A stretch of 64,000 nt of DNA from assembly GCA_023667265.1 (NCBI GenBank), contig JAMPAJ010000001.1, positions 145,428-209,427 on the forward strand, given 5' to 3'. Positions 33,726 to 41,947 of this stretch are shown piece by piece. The position numbers and the translations under genes were made by a program. Source of the stretch: Alistipes sp. (GTDB taxonomy: Bacteria; Bacillota; Clostridia; Oscillospirales; Ruminococcaceae). Every line of letters starts with the position of its first letter. The first letter of the stretch is position 1. The notes under the pieces are model-generated. The model saw nothing but the letters and a program-made list of their open reading frames with translations, was not told where the DNA came from and searched no databases.

Positions 33726-34164
33726 TCCTTAAATTTTTAAAAAAAGCAGAAAGTACGCCCGAACATTCGTCATGGCATATCCCACCGTAGACCTCTGGTT
33801 TGTGATTATAGGGCAGCTCAAACATACGCTGGACTGATTCTGCCGAGCCGCTTTTTTTGTCGAATGCGCCAAAATAAACGTCGTCGATCCTGGAATTGAT
33901 AATTGCGCCGCAGCACATGGGACAAGGCTCAAGGGTCACATAAATTGCACAGTCCGGAAGCCGCCAGCCGCCCAGCCTGCCGCAGGCGTCGTTTATAGCC
34001 TCAAGCTCCGCATGAGCAAGGGCATTTTTGTCATGCTCGCGCCGATTTCTGCCTTCTCCGACGATCTCACCTGTGGATTTTTTCACCACCACAGCTCCTA
34101 CAGGAACTTCTCCGTCATCAGCAGCCTCCATAGCAAGCTCCAAAGCTCTTTTCATATAGTCCAT
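33685..34164 (-). CDS. tadA: tRNA-specific adenosine deaminase
   Basis: TadA converts adenosine 34 to inosine in tRNA-Arg(ACG). The 159 residues include the zinc and catalytic motifs HAELEAI and PCPMCCGAI. The start overlaps the stop of the CPBP-like gene by one base. The last eleven or so residues (RQRASAGKFAL) are encoded by the GC-rich part of a promoter repeat, so the native C-terminus appears to have been replaced or extended by the repeat. The catalytic core is intact and activity is expected. Confidence 0.95.
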   Translation of the reverse strand: MDYMKRALELAMEAADDGEVPVGAVVVKKSTGEIVGEGRNRREHDKNALAHAELEAINDACGRLGGWRLPDCAIYVTLEPCPMCCGAIINSRIDDVYFGAFDKKSGSAESVQRMFELPYNHKPEVYGGICHDECSGVLSAFFKNLRTKRQRASAGKFAL

Positions 34165-35327
34165 TACAGCACCGCCTTCATAATTGCATACACCAGGCAG
34201 ATAATTGCCACGGCGGAGTAGGGGAATGTTTTTGCAGAACCGAGTACACGCCTGTTAAAAGAGATCTCCGACGTGTACACGGCTAAATGCGGCTTTCCTT
34301 CTTTGGCAGAGGAACGCATATACAGGAAAAATCCGATTCCGCCGACAACGAGAACGGCGCTCATGAAGAGGTTGCGGTAAATCGGCATAGACGGCGAATC
34401 AATTGATTCGATCGTCGCAATAGCTGTCAGAAACATTTTATAGAGAATATTTATTGAAAACGCGGTAAAGATCGTTCCGCTTGCCAGCATACCATAGCCG
34501 CAGACAGCAGTAACCAGGAAAACAGCCGGCATGGAATGAATATCCTGAGTCATCAGGGCAGCGGAAAGGGAAGTCATCATAATTGCGAATGTGTCTCCGA
34601 ACTGCCGGAGAACCGCAAACATAGCGCCGCAAAAGAGCAGCTGCGTAATAATAGGTATAATAAGCACGTCGAAAATGAGATAAACGAGAAATTCCGTCTG
34701 GTCAAGCACCGAAATATCGGCTCGTCCGGCGGCGAAAAATGAGAAAACCTCTTTGGTCTCCGTAGAGTAGGCGTTGGGCAGATTAGCGGCGGCGAAAACG
34801 ATGAACGCCATTGCGACTGCACCAAAAAGAGCCTTTGGACTTCTCAGCTTCCACATGATCTCGTTGTGCATAGGAAGCCTGAACTTGAAATGAAAATACA
34901 CCAGCGGAATAGCGGCGCGCAGGAATCCGACGATCATGAGAGCGGCCGCGATCTCCCAGCTTCCTCCGTAGATCGAGCCGGTGGAAAAGCTTGTGTTTAT
35001 GTTGACTCCGATCCTTCCCAGCAGGATGATAATAAGCTTGGACAGCAGATCGTCAAAGACGACAAACATCAGCAGCCCGATGCCTATGGTGTAGAATATT
35101 TTTGAAAGGACGTCGTTTTCCGTTTCCTTAGCCGTTTTCTTCACAAATCCCCGGCTGTCAACGTATACGCTCTCCTTGCGGTTTCCCTTGAAGGTAAAGG
35201 CGTAGCGGTTATCCTTTCTCATGCGCCAGGAGCGGTATTTTTCGTTATACTGTTCATCCTGGGTCGAATAGTCGAATTGGTCTATGACATTGATTATGTC
35301 AGTTGAAGCAGAATTTTCATCATTCAC
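34164..35327 (-). CDS. CPBP-fold membrane protein lacking the protease motifs
   Basis: The 387-residue product has a charged cytoplasmic N-terminus (about 1-75) and about eight membrane helices. The arrangement PIITQLLFCGAMFAVLRQFG followed by SLSAALM and a SGTIFTAFSIN segment resembles CPBP (CAAX/bacteriocin-processing) intramembrane proteases. The EExxxR motif is replaced by TQxxxC and the usual catalytic histidines are not in place. It is probably an inactive relative with a scaffolding or immunity-type role. It heads a two-gene operon with tadA. Confidence 0.7.
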   Translation of the reverse strand: MNDENSASTDIINVIDQFDYSTQDEQYNEKYRSWRMRKDNRYAFTFKGNRKESVYVDSRGFVKKTAKETENDVLSKIFYTIGIGLLMFVVFDDLLSKLIIILLGRIGVNINTSFSTGSIYGGSWEIAAALMIVGFLRAAIPLVYFHFKFRLPMHNEIMWKLRSPKALFGAVAMAFIVFAAANLPNAYSTETKEVFSFFAAGRADISVLDQTEFLVYLIFDVLIIPIITQLLFCGAMFAVLRQFGDTFAIMMTSLSAALMTQDIHSMPAVFLVTAVCGYGMLASGTIFTAFSINILYKMFLTAIATIESIDSPSMPIYRNLFMSAVLVVGGIGFFLYMRSSAKEGKPHLAVYTSEISFNRRVLGSAKTFPYSAVAIICLVYAIMKAVL

Positions 35328-35497
35328 GATATAACACCTCGCTTCAGCATAACCTGTTGATATGTCAGGATATCAAACAGGTCTGATATATGATTCATAT
35401 AGCCACAATTAATTTTACCATATAAGGCAATATATAAAAAAGCAGTTAGTGTGAATTAGTTAAATAAGAAAAAAATGTAGAATCGTGAGGAAAGCCC

Positions 35498-35526
35498 TTG
35501 ACAAGGAGGAGCAGGTGTGGTATAAT
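35498..35526 (+). promoter_or_regulatory. Promoter of rplJ-rplL
   Basis: TTGACA, 17 bases, TATAAT, a consensus promoter about 190 bases before rplJ. Confidence 0.88.
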
Positions 35527-35539
35527 ATAAAAGCTGATT

Positions 35540-35716
35540 TCAGCAATATCGTATTCTAAAGACAGCTGGCAAGGCGTAAGCCCGTAAGACCCGCCGAGGA
35601 ATTGCAATGATAAATAACAACATCATTCCTTTTCCCTGCTGCTCTTTGTGTGCGGTGGGTAAAAGGTTTTTTTATTGCACCCGAATACGATAAGATTTTA
35701 TTCGGAGGTGAATACA
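35540..35716 (+). ncRNA. Ribosomal protein L10 leader
   Basis: The leader carries the conserved AAAGACAGC-TGGCAAGGCGTAAGCCC...GACCCGCCGAGG segment of the L10 leader, then a T-run near 35670, and a CCGAATA/TATTCGG hairpin that covers the GGAGGTG ribosome binding site. In the family, L10(L12)4 binds this RNA and represses its own synthesis. The gap between the CPBP gene and rplJ otherwise holds only the promoter. Confidence 0.85.
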
Positions 35717-35718
35717 CA

Positions 35719-36231
35719 ATGCCAAGCAATGCAGTTCTTGAAGCTAAGAAGGCAAAGGTTGAGCAGCTCACTGAGATCATTAAGTCATCCGTTTCCGGCG
35801 TCCTGGTTGATTACAAGGGCATCACCGTTGAGGAGGATACTAAGCTCAGAAAGGAGCTTCGTGAGGCAGGTGTTAACTACTTCGTTGAGAAGAACACTAT
35901 GCTTCTCCGTGCTTTCAAAAATTGCGGAATCGAAGGATTTGAAGAGGCTCTGAACGGTACTACCGCTCTCGCTGTATCCAACGACGACCAGACTGCTCCC
36001 GCAAGAATCCTCGGTGCATTTGCCGAGAAGGCTGGCGACGATAAGTTCAATCTCAAGGCAGGTTACGTTGAGGGTGAGGTTTACGACGCTGCCGGAGTTG
36101 TTGCTCTGTCGAAGGTTCCTTCAAAGGACGTTCTGCTCGCTCAGTTGGTCGGCTCTCTCCAGGGTCCCCTTCAGAAGCTCGCAGCAGTTCTCGACGCTGT
36201 TGCAGACAAGAAGTCAGAGGAAGCTGCCTGA
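35719..36231 (+). CDS. rplJ: 50S ribosomal protein L10
   Basis: L10 forms the base of the ribosomal stalk and binds L7/L12 dimers. The 170 residues start MPSNAVLEAKKAKVEQL, with YKGITVEEDTKLRKELREA and NTMLLRAF as expected of the family. I start at ATG 35719 after GGAGGTGAATACAC, not at the frame limit 35650, which lies inside the L10 leader. It is followed by rplL after 60 bases. Confidence 0.97.
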   Translation: MPSNAVLEAKKAKVEQLTEIIKSSVSGVLVDYKGITVEEDTKLRKELREAGVNYFVEKNTMLLRAFKNCGIEGFEEALNGTTALAVSNDDQTAPARILGAFAEKAGDDKFNLKAGYVEGEVYDAAGVVALSKVPSKDVLLAQLVGSLQGPLQKLAAVLDAVADKKSEEAA

Positions 36232-36291
36232 TTTCATTTGTTCATTTAGTTTATCAGCTTAATTAAATTATTGTTAAAGGAGATTATTATC

Positions 36292-36663
36292 ATGGCTTCA
36301 GAGAAGATCACAAATTTTGTTGAAGAAATCAAGACTCTTTCCGTTCTCGAGCTCAAGGAACTCGTAGACGCAATCCAGGAGGAATTCGGCGTAACTGCAA
36401 TGGTTGCTGCTGCTCCTGCTGCTGGCGGCGCAGGCGCTGCTGAGGCTGCTAAGACAGAGTTCGACGTAATCCTTGCTTCATTTGGTGATGCTAAGATGGC
36501 AGTTATCAAGTGCGCTAAGGAAGCTCTCGGTCTTGGCCTTAAGGAAGCTAAGGAAGTAGTTGAGTCTGCTCCTAAGGCTATCAAGGAAGGCGTTTCTGAG
36601 GCAGAGGCTAACGAGCTCAAGGAGAAGTTCGAGGCTGCTGGCGCTACAATCGAGATCAAGTAA
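36292..36663 (+). CDS. rplL: 50S ribosomal protein L7/L12
   Basis: L7/L12 is the multicopy stalk protein that recruits translation factors. The 123 residues have an N-terminal dimerisation domain, an Ala/Gly hinge ([13 protein letters not shown]) and the C-terminal domain with [36 protein letters not shown] precedes ATG 36292. Confidence 0.98.
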   Translation: MASEKITNFVEEIKTLSVLELKELVDAIQEEFGVTAMVAAAPAAGGAGAAEAAKTEFDVILASFGDAKMAVIKCAKEALGLGLKEAKEVVESAPKAIKEGVSEAEANELKEKFEAAGATIEIK

Positions 36664-36677
36664 TTATCCTTACGAGA

Positions 36678-37700
36678 TCAGACCGTGTCCTTCGGGGCAC
36701 GGTTTTTTATTTTGCACTCTTCCGCTATTACAAAAAGTATCATAATAATCAGTATCAGCGAAGGCATGGGAGAGCTGTGGCTTGTAAGGCTTACGCTGTT
36801 TGCCCAGACTGCTGTTTCTCCGGATGTGAAATGCGGCAGCATCATCCGGCATATCACGAAGCTCAACACAGCGGCGAATATCCTGGCGAAAAGCATCGGA
36901 GCTATGGAAAGCCTGCCGCGGAAAATCGCTGATATCTGGAGAAAAACGCATATTCCGCCAAATGAGAGCAGCCCTGTGAGCAAGGGTACGCTTTCTCCTG
37001 ACAGATCTCCCAGGGCAGTGACATCAAGAACCGCCGCAGCAGCTCCGGATATGCCAAGCATCTCTGAAATTACGGAAAATAAGACAACGCAGCAGCATAT
37101 CTCAAACATTCCCTTTCCGGCGGAGGAGACGGACTCGATAAGGATATTTCCCGAAAAATCGCTGTTTTCCGGAGGCGGAGGGGTGCTTCTGTGCTTTCTG
37201 AACAGCGGTCGGAGAAGCAGAAGTATCAACACATTTGAAATAATTGTTGAAAGCAGCATGAGCCAGCCGATTTTCCGGTCAGCCGATGCACAGCCGAAAA
37301 CAAAAGCTCCGCCCGAGCCGAAGCAGACGCAGGACATCAGCTCAGCCTCCTTTTTGCTCAGCCTGCCGTCATCAAATTGAATTTTCAGCAGCCTTGCGCC
37401 CACCGGATATCCGGCGATCTGCGAGAGGAGAAAAATAAGCGCGGATTCTCCGTCGATGCCGAAAATACACCGTGAGACCGGCGAGATCAGCTTTCCGGCA
37501 GACGAAATAAAGCCGCATTTTATAAGCAGCCCGGACATTGCCATAGTGACGAAAAGAGACGGTATCAGCACGGTGAGACACCGCTGGAGCCCCTGGAAGG
37601 CCGCAGCCTTTGCCGGAACTGCGCGGAAAATACAGTACGCTCCCAATGAAATTGATAGGACGTATAATAATACTGCTTGTATATTTTTTACTTTTTTCAT
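36678..37700 (-). CDS. ylbJ: YlbJ-like sporulation membrane protein
   Basis: The 340-residue protein has about eight membrane helices and the nucleoside-recognition (GATE) type fold of YlbJ: IPSLFVTMAMSGLLIKCGF, SQIAGYPVGARLLKI and CFGSGGAFVFGCA. YlbJ is needed for spore cortex formation in Bacillus, where it is produced in the mother cell. Start ATG 37700 follows AAGGTGATAATT. The last codons lie within the rplL terminator hairpin. It is divergent from yqfC-yqfD, another sporulation pair, which supports the call. Confidence 0.8.
   Translation of the reverse strand: MKKVKNIQAVLLYVLSISLGAYCIFRAVPAKAAAFQGLQRCLTVLIPSLFVTMAMSGLLIKCGFISSAGKLISPVSRCIFGIDGESALIFLLSQIAGYPVGARLLKIQFDDGRLSKKEAELMSCVCFGSGGAFVFGCASADRKIGWLMLLSTIISNVLILLLLRPLFRKHRSTPPPPENSDFSGNILIESVSSAGKGMFEICCCVVLFSVISEMLGISGAAAAVLDVTALGDLSGESVPLLTGLLSFGGICVFLQISAIFRGRLSIAPMLFARIFAAVLSFVICRMMLPHFTSGETAVWANSVSLTSHSSPMPSLILIIMILFVIAEECKIKNRAPKDTV
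36681..36710 (+). terminator. Terminator of rplL
   Basis: ACCGTGTCC-TTCG-GGGCACGGT followed by T residues. It overlaps the last codons of the convergent ylbJ gene. Confidence 0.9.
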
Positions 37701-37757
37701 AATTATCACCTTGGTAATCATATTAATTGAATGGTGAATTTATGAGTGAGGTGGATT

Positions 37758-38057
37758 ATGTTCAAAAAAACATCGGAAAAGGCGAGAGAGCTGTTTTTTC
37801 TCGAATCCGGGATACATATGACCGGAAACCGCGAGATAATGCTGGAAAACTGCCGGAGAATCGAAGAGTGCAGCGACGTGTTCATAAGCGTGGTAAGCGC
37901 CGGGCTTCTTATAAATATCTGGGGCTCGCAGCTCCGGACGTCGGATTTCAGGACCGGAGGACTTGTTATCCGCGGAAGGATCGCACAGATCGAGTTTGAG
38001 GAGAGGAGGCGGCACAGTGAGAAAGCAGCTTCTGGGCAGAATAAAAATAAACGCTGA
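37758..38057 (+). CDS. yqfC: Sporulation protein YqfC (YabP family)
   Basis: The 99-residue protein fits the YabP/YqfC family: ITGNRE-type opening (GIHMTGNREIMLENCRRIEE), then VSAGLLINIWGSQLRTSDF and GLVIRGRIAQIEFE. In Bacillus the gene is sigma-E controlled and linked to yqfD. Start ATG 37758 lies a few bases after GAGGTGG; a GTG at 37746 is an alternative. It overlaps yqfD by about 40 bases. Confidence 0.85.
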   Translation: MFKKTSEKARELFFLESGIHMTGNREIMLENCRRIEECSDVFISVVSAGLLINIWGSQLRTSDFRTGGLVIRGRIAQIEFEERRRHSEKAASGQNKNKR

Positions 38058-39180
38058 AGGGAGAGAGCTGTATCACTTTATAAATGAGATACATTCCCGG
38101 AAAATCGGGATCTTCGGGCAGTACGTCAAGTCCGGAGTGCTGTACGGCGAGGTGGAGCGTACCTCTCTTAAGCAGCTCCGTAGCCTTGCCGATGAGCTGG
38201 ACATCAGGCTTTCGGAATTTGAGCTGCCGACTCTGTCCGAAAAATTCCTGAGCCGCAAATACCGCATCGGGCTGTTTCTGGGTATACTGATCGTAATATC
38301 TGCGTTTCTCTACCTGTCAAACGTGATCGTCACTATCGAGATACAGGGCAGCGAGACTGTGAGCGAAAAAGAGATACTTTTTGCCCTGGAGGAGCTTGGG
38401 ATAGAGGAGGGAACACCCTTCGGGCAGATAAACTATGTCCTCAGCGAAAACAAGCTGCGGCTCATGGTAGAAGGTATTTCCTGGGTCGGGATGCACCGCA
38501 CGGGAAACCGTCTCGTAGTCGAGGTGACGGAGGTCATCCCGAAGCCTGAGATGCTCAACCAGCGTGTGCCCTGCAACATCGTGGCTTCTCACGACGCTGA
38601 GATAGTCTATACCTCGGTTCTCGACGGTCAGCTGATGCACATTGTCGGCGACTATGTTTTTGCCGGGGATATGCTCATAAACGGCGTTACCTCCGACGCC
38701 ACAGGTCATGTTACGCTGCACCACGCAATGGGCGAGATACAGGGGATATACAAGGATACGGCGACCTTTGAGGGACAGTTTACAAAGGTTCGCAGTACGG
38801 ACACAGGCGAGGCGCGATCATGCCGGATACTAAAGCTGTTCGGCATAAAGATTCCCCTTTCCATGGGCAAGCCGGATTTTGAGTACTACACCGCCCGGGA
38901 GCGGAGCAGGCCGCTTACAGTTATGGGAAAACAGCTTCCCATAAGCCTGGAAATCACGGAATATCAAGAAAATCTCCGTATCGAGACAACTCTTGACGAG
39001 GAGGAGCTGCGTGCGGAGCTGGAGGAAAAGATCTACCTGTACGAGAAGAATTTTCTCTCCGACTGCGAGATACTGGAGCGGAATATAACAGAAAAAAAGG
39101 ATGCAGACACCCTCGCCCTGACCGTTGAATTTACGGTCAAAGGGGATATCTGCACCCAAAAGGAAATTTTAGTCAAATAG
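38017..39180 (+). CDS. yqfD: Sporulation protein YqfD
   Basis: The 387-residue protein has one membrane helix (about 84-106, RIGLFLGILIVISAFLYLSNVIVTI marks its span) between a cytoplasmic N-terminal domain and a long outer domain. The GMHRTGNRLVVEVTE and CNIVASHDAEIVYT segments are typical of YqfD. I use GTG 38017, seven bases after GAGGAGG, because the frame limit 37963 lies deep inside yqfC. In Bacillus it is part of the sigma-E regulon and takes part in forespore engulfment or cortex steps. Confidence 0.88.
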   Translation: MRKQLLGRIKINAEGRELYHFINEIHSRKIGIFGQYVKSGVLYGEVERTSLKQLRSLADELDIRLSEFELPTLSEKFLSRKYRIGLFLGILIVISAFLYLSNVIVTIEIQGSETVSEKEILFALEELGIEEGTPFGQINYVLSENKLRLMVEGISWVGMHRTGNRLVVEVTEVIPKPEMLNQRVPCNIVASHDAEIVYTSVLDGQLMHIVGDYVFAGDMLINGVTSDATGHVTLHHAMGEIQGIYKDTATFEGQFTKVRSTDTGEARSCRILKLFGIKIPLSMGKPDFEYYTARERSRPLTVMGKQLPISLEITEYQENLRIETTLDEEELRAELEEKIYLYEKNFLSDCEILERNITEKKDADTLALTVEFTVKGDICTQKEILVK

Positions 39181-39181
39181 G

Positions 39182-41254
39182 TTATTCCGCACCCTCGATG
39201 ATGCCGTTTTTGATAGTCTCATTCCAGGTAAGGTCTTTGCGGTTGAAGATGCCGTAAGCGCCCTCGCCCTTGGAAACGCCGTTGTCCCAGACGAAGCACT
39301 TGATCCCCTGAGAATGTGCGGCGGAGATGTAGTAGCGGTAGTATTCGCCCCGGGTTGCGTCATCGGCAGCAGCGACGCATCCGAACTCACCGATAATAAG
39401 CGGCACGCCCTTGTCGATGAATTTCTTTTTCATTGAGGAGAATTTTGCGTCCAGCTCGTCCTTTTCAGTCTGACCGAAGGTGGTGGACTGACCGTCGGAG
39501 AATTTCCAGGGCGCGTAGTAGTGGAGGGAAACTACGATATGATCGTCGTCTGGCACGATAATGTCGTTCATTGCCGCGTCCTCGGCGGAAGCCGCATAGC
39601 TTGTGATAATAAGAGTTCTGTCAGCGTTGTTTCCGCCGCTTGCGCGTACTGTATCGACGAAATCCTGCTCGTACCTGTTAACGACAGAACGTTCCGCAGC
39701 AGTGCCGCCCATCCACTCGTTGGCGCTGCCGACAGTTCTCGGCTCATTCATGCCCTCGAAGATAAGTCTGTCGCCGTAATTCTTGAAGTTTGCGGCGATC
39801 TGCTCCCATATCCTTTTCAGCTTTGCGCTGTCGGCGGAGTATTCAGAGTCGCTGGGCTCAAACCAGATATAATCGTCGTGGTGCATATTGAGAATAACGT
39901 ACATTCCGTTGTTGTAGGCGTAGTCCACGACCTCCTGCACACGATCCATCCATTCAGCCTGGATCGTGTCGCCGTCCATGTGTTCGCCCCATGTTACAGG
40001 GATCCTTATAGCGTTGAAGCCGGCGTCCTTTACGGCGACTATTATTTCTTCGGTAGTTTTGGCATTTCCCCAGCCTGTTTCTGTTGCGAGACCTGTTTTT
40101 CCGGTGTCGTAGCTATCAAGAGTGTTTCCGAGATTCCAGCCGACCTTGATATCGTCGATGATCTCCTTTGAGCTGCGGAATCCGGTAACAGAAGCCTGAA
40201 TTTCTGTCTTATCCGGCTTCTTTTCGGGCTGAGCAGCCGCTGTGCCGCTGGAAAGACTGTATTTTACAGAGACAGAGTCCAGAGAGAGCGTAGGCTGTTC
40301 GCTCCACCAATAGCCGAGCATAAGCTCACCGTCCTTTGCAGCATAGCTTTTCGCTTCGTCGGGCAGTATCCAGGTAAGGGACAGACTTGAGCTGCCGGTA
40401 AATTCTGCCACATCGGGGGACTGATAATAGCCGAGAGAGGACTCATAACCGAATGCGCCGACAAATTTTCTGAAACCGCCTGTGGAGCTGAAATTATATG
40501 TTACCGCCTGCGGAACGGAATTTTCCGGGAGAAAATCCGTAGAGACCCTTATCGTATTGTCGGTATCGCTGTAGCCCACACTTTTTCCGACCTGCTGAGA
40601 AACAGTTCCGTCGCAGGGGATCTCCCGTGTACGGGTAAAGGTGCAGGCTACGCTGTCCACGAGGATAGAGTCGGCATTTCCCCACCAGTAGCCGAAAAGC
40701 ACGTCTCCGCCTGCGGAGATATGATCTGCGACGTCGCCGGGGACAGTCCATTTTATCTCGCCGTATGTGCCCTCTGTCGGAGCTGAAAAATCGTCGGACT
40801 GATACCAGCCCTCATCGGTAGCCGCATCGCACTCCGCGTCGACTGAAATTCCGCAGCCGCCCTTAAATTCGCCGATATTTGCGCTTGATGATGAATAAAT
40901 GGTAAAGGTGAACGACGTGATCTTGTCACCTTCCTCGATAAAATCAGCCAGAGGAAGCTTGACCGTGTTGCTGCCCTCTGTTTTCTCGATAGTAGTGCCT
41001 ATGGACTGATTGATGCTCAGGGTCGCAGTGACGGTCTCGGTAGGGCTGATATGCTCTGTCGGAGCTTCCGTTTCCGGCTCTGTAGGCGTTTCCTCGGCAG
41101 CCTCTGTTGTATCGGCAGCGGAAGCCGGCTCGGCAGACGAGCTTTCATCCTTTGCGCTTTCCGGCGCAGAAGAGCTTTCCTTACCGCCGCAGCCCGTGAA
41201 GGACGCAGCAAGCATAAGAGAAGCCGTAAATGCTAAAATTTTCTTGATCTTCAT
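39182..41254 (-). CDS. Lipoprotein GH5 endoglucanase with two tandem binding modules
   Basis: The 690-residue enzyme has a lipoprotein signal (lipobox ending at Cys22 in SFTGC), an acidic linker (about 25-68), two related beta-sandwich modules (about 75-205 and 215-335; each ends FGYWWGN or LGYWWSE plus LDSV) and a GH5 catalytic domain (about 355-690). Acid/base Glu504 is in GMNEPR, nucleophile Glu623 in IIGEFG; VGWNLGNTLD and the WGN pattern fit GH5_4-like endoglucanases. There is no dockerin, so it should be membrane-anchored rather than cellulosomal. It is driven by the promoter repeat array. It converges on yqfD, one base from its end. Confidence 0.93.
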   Translation of the reverse strand: MKIKKILAFTASLMLAASFTGCGGKESSSAPESAKDESSSAEPASAADTTEAAEETPTEPETEAPTEHISPTETVTATLSINQSIGTTIEKTEGSNTVKLPLADFIEEGDKITSFTFTIYSSSSANIGEFKGGCGISVDAECDAATDEGWYQSDDFSAPTEGTYGEIKWTVPGDVADHISAGGDVLFGYWWGNADSILVDSVACTFTRTREIPCDGTVSQQVGKSVGYSDTDNTIRVSTDFLPENSVPQAVTYNFSSTGGFRKFVGAFGYESSLGYYQSPDVAEFTGSSSLSLTWILPDEAKSYAAKDGELMLGYWWSEQPTLSLDSVSVKYSLSSGTAAAQPEKKPDKTEIQASVTGFRSSKEIIDDIKVGWNLGNTLDSYDTGKTGLATETGWGNAKTTEEIIVAVKDAGFNAIRIPVTWGEHMDGDTIQAEWMDRVQEVVDYAYNNGMYVILNMHHDDYIWFEPSDSEYSADSAKLKRIWEQIAANFKNYGDRLIFEGMNEPRTVGSANEWMGGTAAERSVVNRYEQDFVDTVRASGGNNADRTLIITSYAASAEDAAMNDIIVPDDDHIVVSLHYYAPWKFSDGQSTTFGQTEKDELDAKFSSMKKKFIDKGVPLIIGEFGCVAAADDATRGEYYRYYISAAHSQGIKCFVWDNGVSKGEGAYGIFNRKDLTWNETIKNGIIEGAE

Positions 41255-41292
41255 ACTTATACCTCTCTATTACAAATATACTCCATATGCTG

Positions 41293-41421
41293 ATTATAAC
41301 ATATATTAAGCAAAAATGCAACAGCCGCGGAAAAAAATATTGATTGCAAATATTTATAACGCGAAACTGCCAGCGGAGGCTCTCCGCTTATAACATATAT
41401 CAGGCAAAATTGCAACCCGCT
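41293..41421 (-). promoter_or_regulatory. Promoter-repeat array upstream of the GH5 lipoprotein
   Basis: On the minus strand the gene-proximal unit is TTGCAT, 17 bases, TATAAT (41293-41321) and the distal unit is TTGCAA, 17 bases, TATAAG (41387-41415), with period 94 bp. The inter-unit sequence has the same GC-rich dyad and AATATTTGCAATCAATATT segment as at coaX and guaA. Confidence 0.8.
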
Positions 41422-41484
41422 CGGAAAAAATATAGATTACAATTATTTGTAAATTTGGAAATAAATTTACCTTACATCACGCTA

Positions 41485-41513
41485 TTGACAACGCCGCCGG
41501 AAAGTGGTATAAT
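41485..41513 (+). promoter_or_regulatory. Promoter of the hydrogenase-maturation operon
   Basis: TTGACA, 17 bases, TATAAT. The leader to the first gene is about 160 bases. Confidence 0.85.
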
Positions 41514-41519
41514 GTTAGC

Positions 41520-41665
41520 GGCGGACATCGGGATTTATTCCGGCGTCGGCTGTATATAAAAATAGTTTTCGGGCAATGGAACTATGTTTCATTATCGGTC
41601 GGCTGTGATCAGAATTATAAGCTAACTATGTCCCGATGCAATTTGTCATCGGGAATTTTTATGCC
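41520..41665 (+). promoter_or_regulatory. Putative attenuator leader of the hydG operon
   Basis: TCCCGATG (41631-41638) and CATCGGGA (41647-41654) form a hairpin followed by TTTTT (41656-41660), a terminator placed before the first gene. The 3' arm CATCGGGA occurs exactly once more, at 41526-41533 near the transcript start, so the 5' terminator arm can pair there instead and form an anti-terminator. Between them GTCGGCTGT occurs twice (about 41544 and 41598). The ligand or protein sensed is unknown. Confidence 0.6.
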
Positions 41666-41682
41666 CGCGTGAAAGGGGAAAT

Positions 41683-41931
41683 ATGGAGGAAAAAAGAATC
41701 GCCGTAGCTGCAATTGTCATCGATGACCCTGACGCAGTCAAGGAGGTCAACGACGTGCTGCACAGCTATAACGAAATAATTATCGGGCGTATGGGCATAC
41801 CCTACAGAGAACGCGGGATATCCCTTATCTCTGTGGCTCTCGACGCCTCGCCGGACAAGATCAGCAGTCTTACAGGCCGCCTCGGACATATTTCAGGCGT
41901 GTCGGTAAAGGCTGCAATTTCAAAGAAGTAA
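41683..41931 (+). CDS. TM1266-type iron-only hydrogenase system regulator
   Basis: The 82-residue protein matches the TM1266 family (ACT/NikR-C-like fold): RIAVAAIVIDDPDAVKEVN, IIIGRMGIPYRERGISLIS and a closing GVSVKAA. The family is regularly next to [FeFe]-hydrogenase maturation genes, and a regulatory role is assumed. AAAGGGGAAAT precedes ATG. It lies 16 bases before hydG. Confidence 0.9.
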   Translation: MEEKRIAVAAIVIDDPDAVKEVNDVLHSYNEIIIGRMGIPYRERGISLISVALDASPDKISSLTGRLGHISGVSVKAAISKK

Positions 41932-41947
41932 CTGGAGGAATTATACA

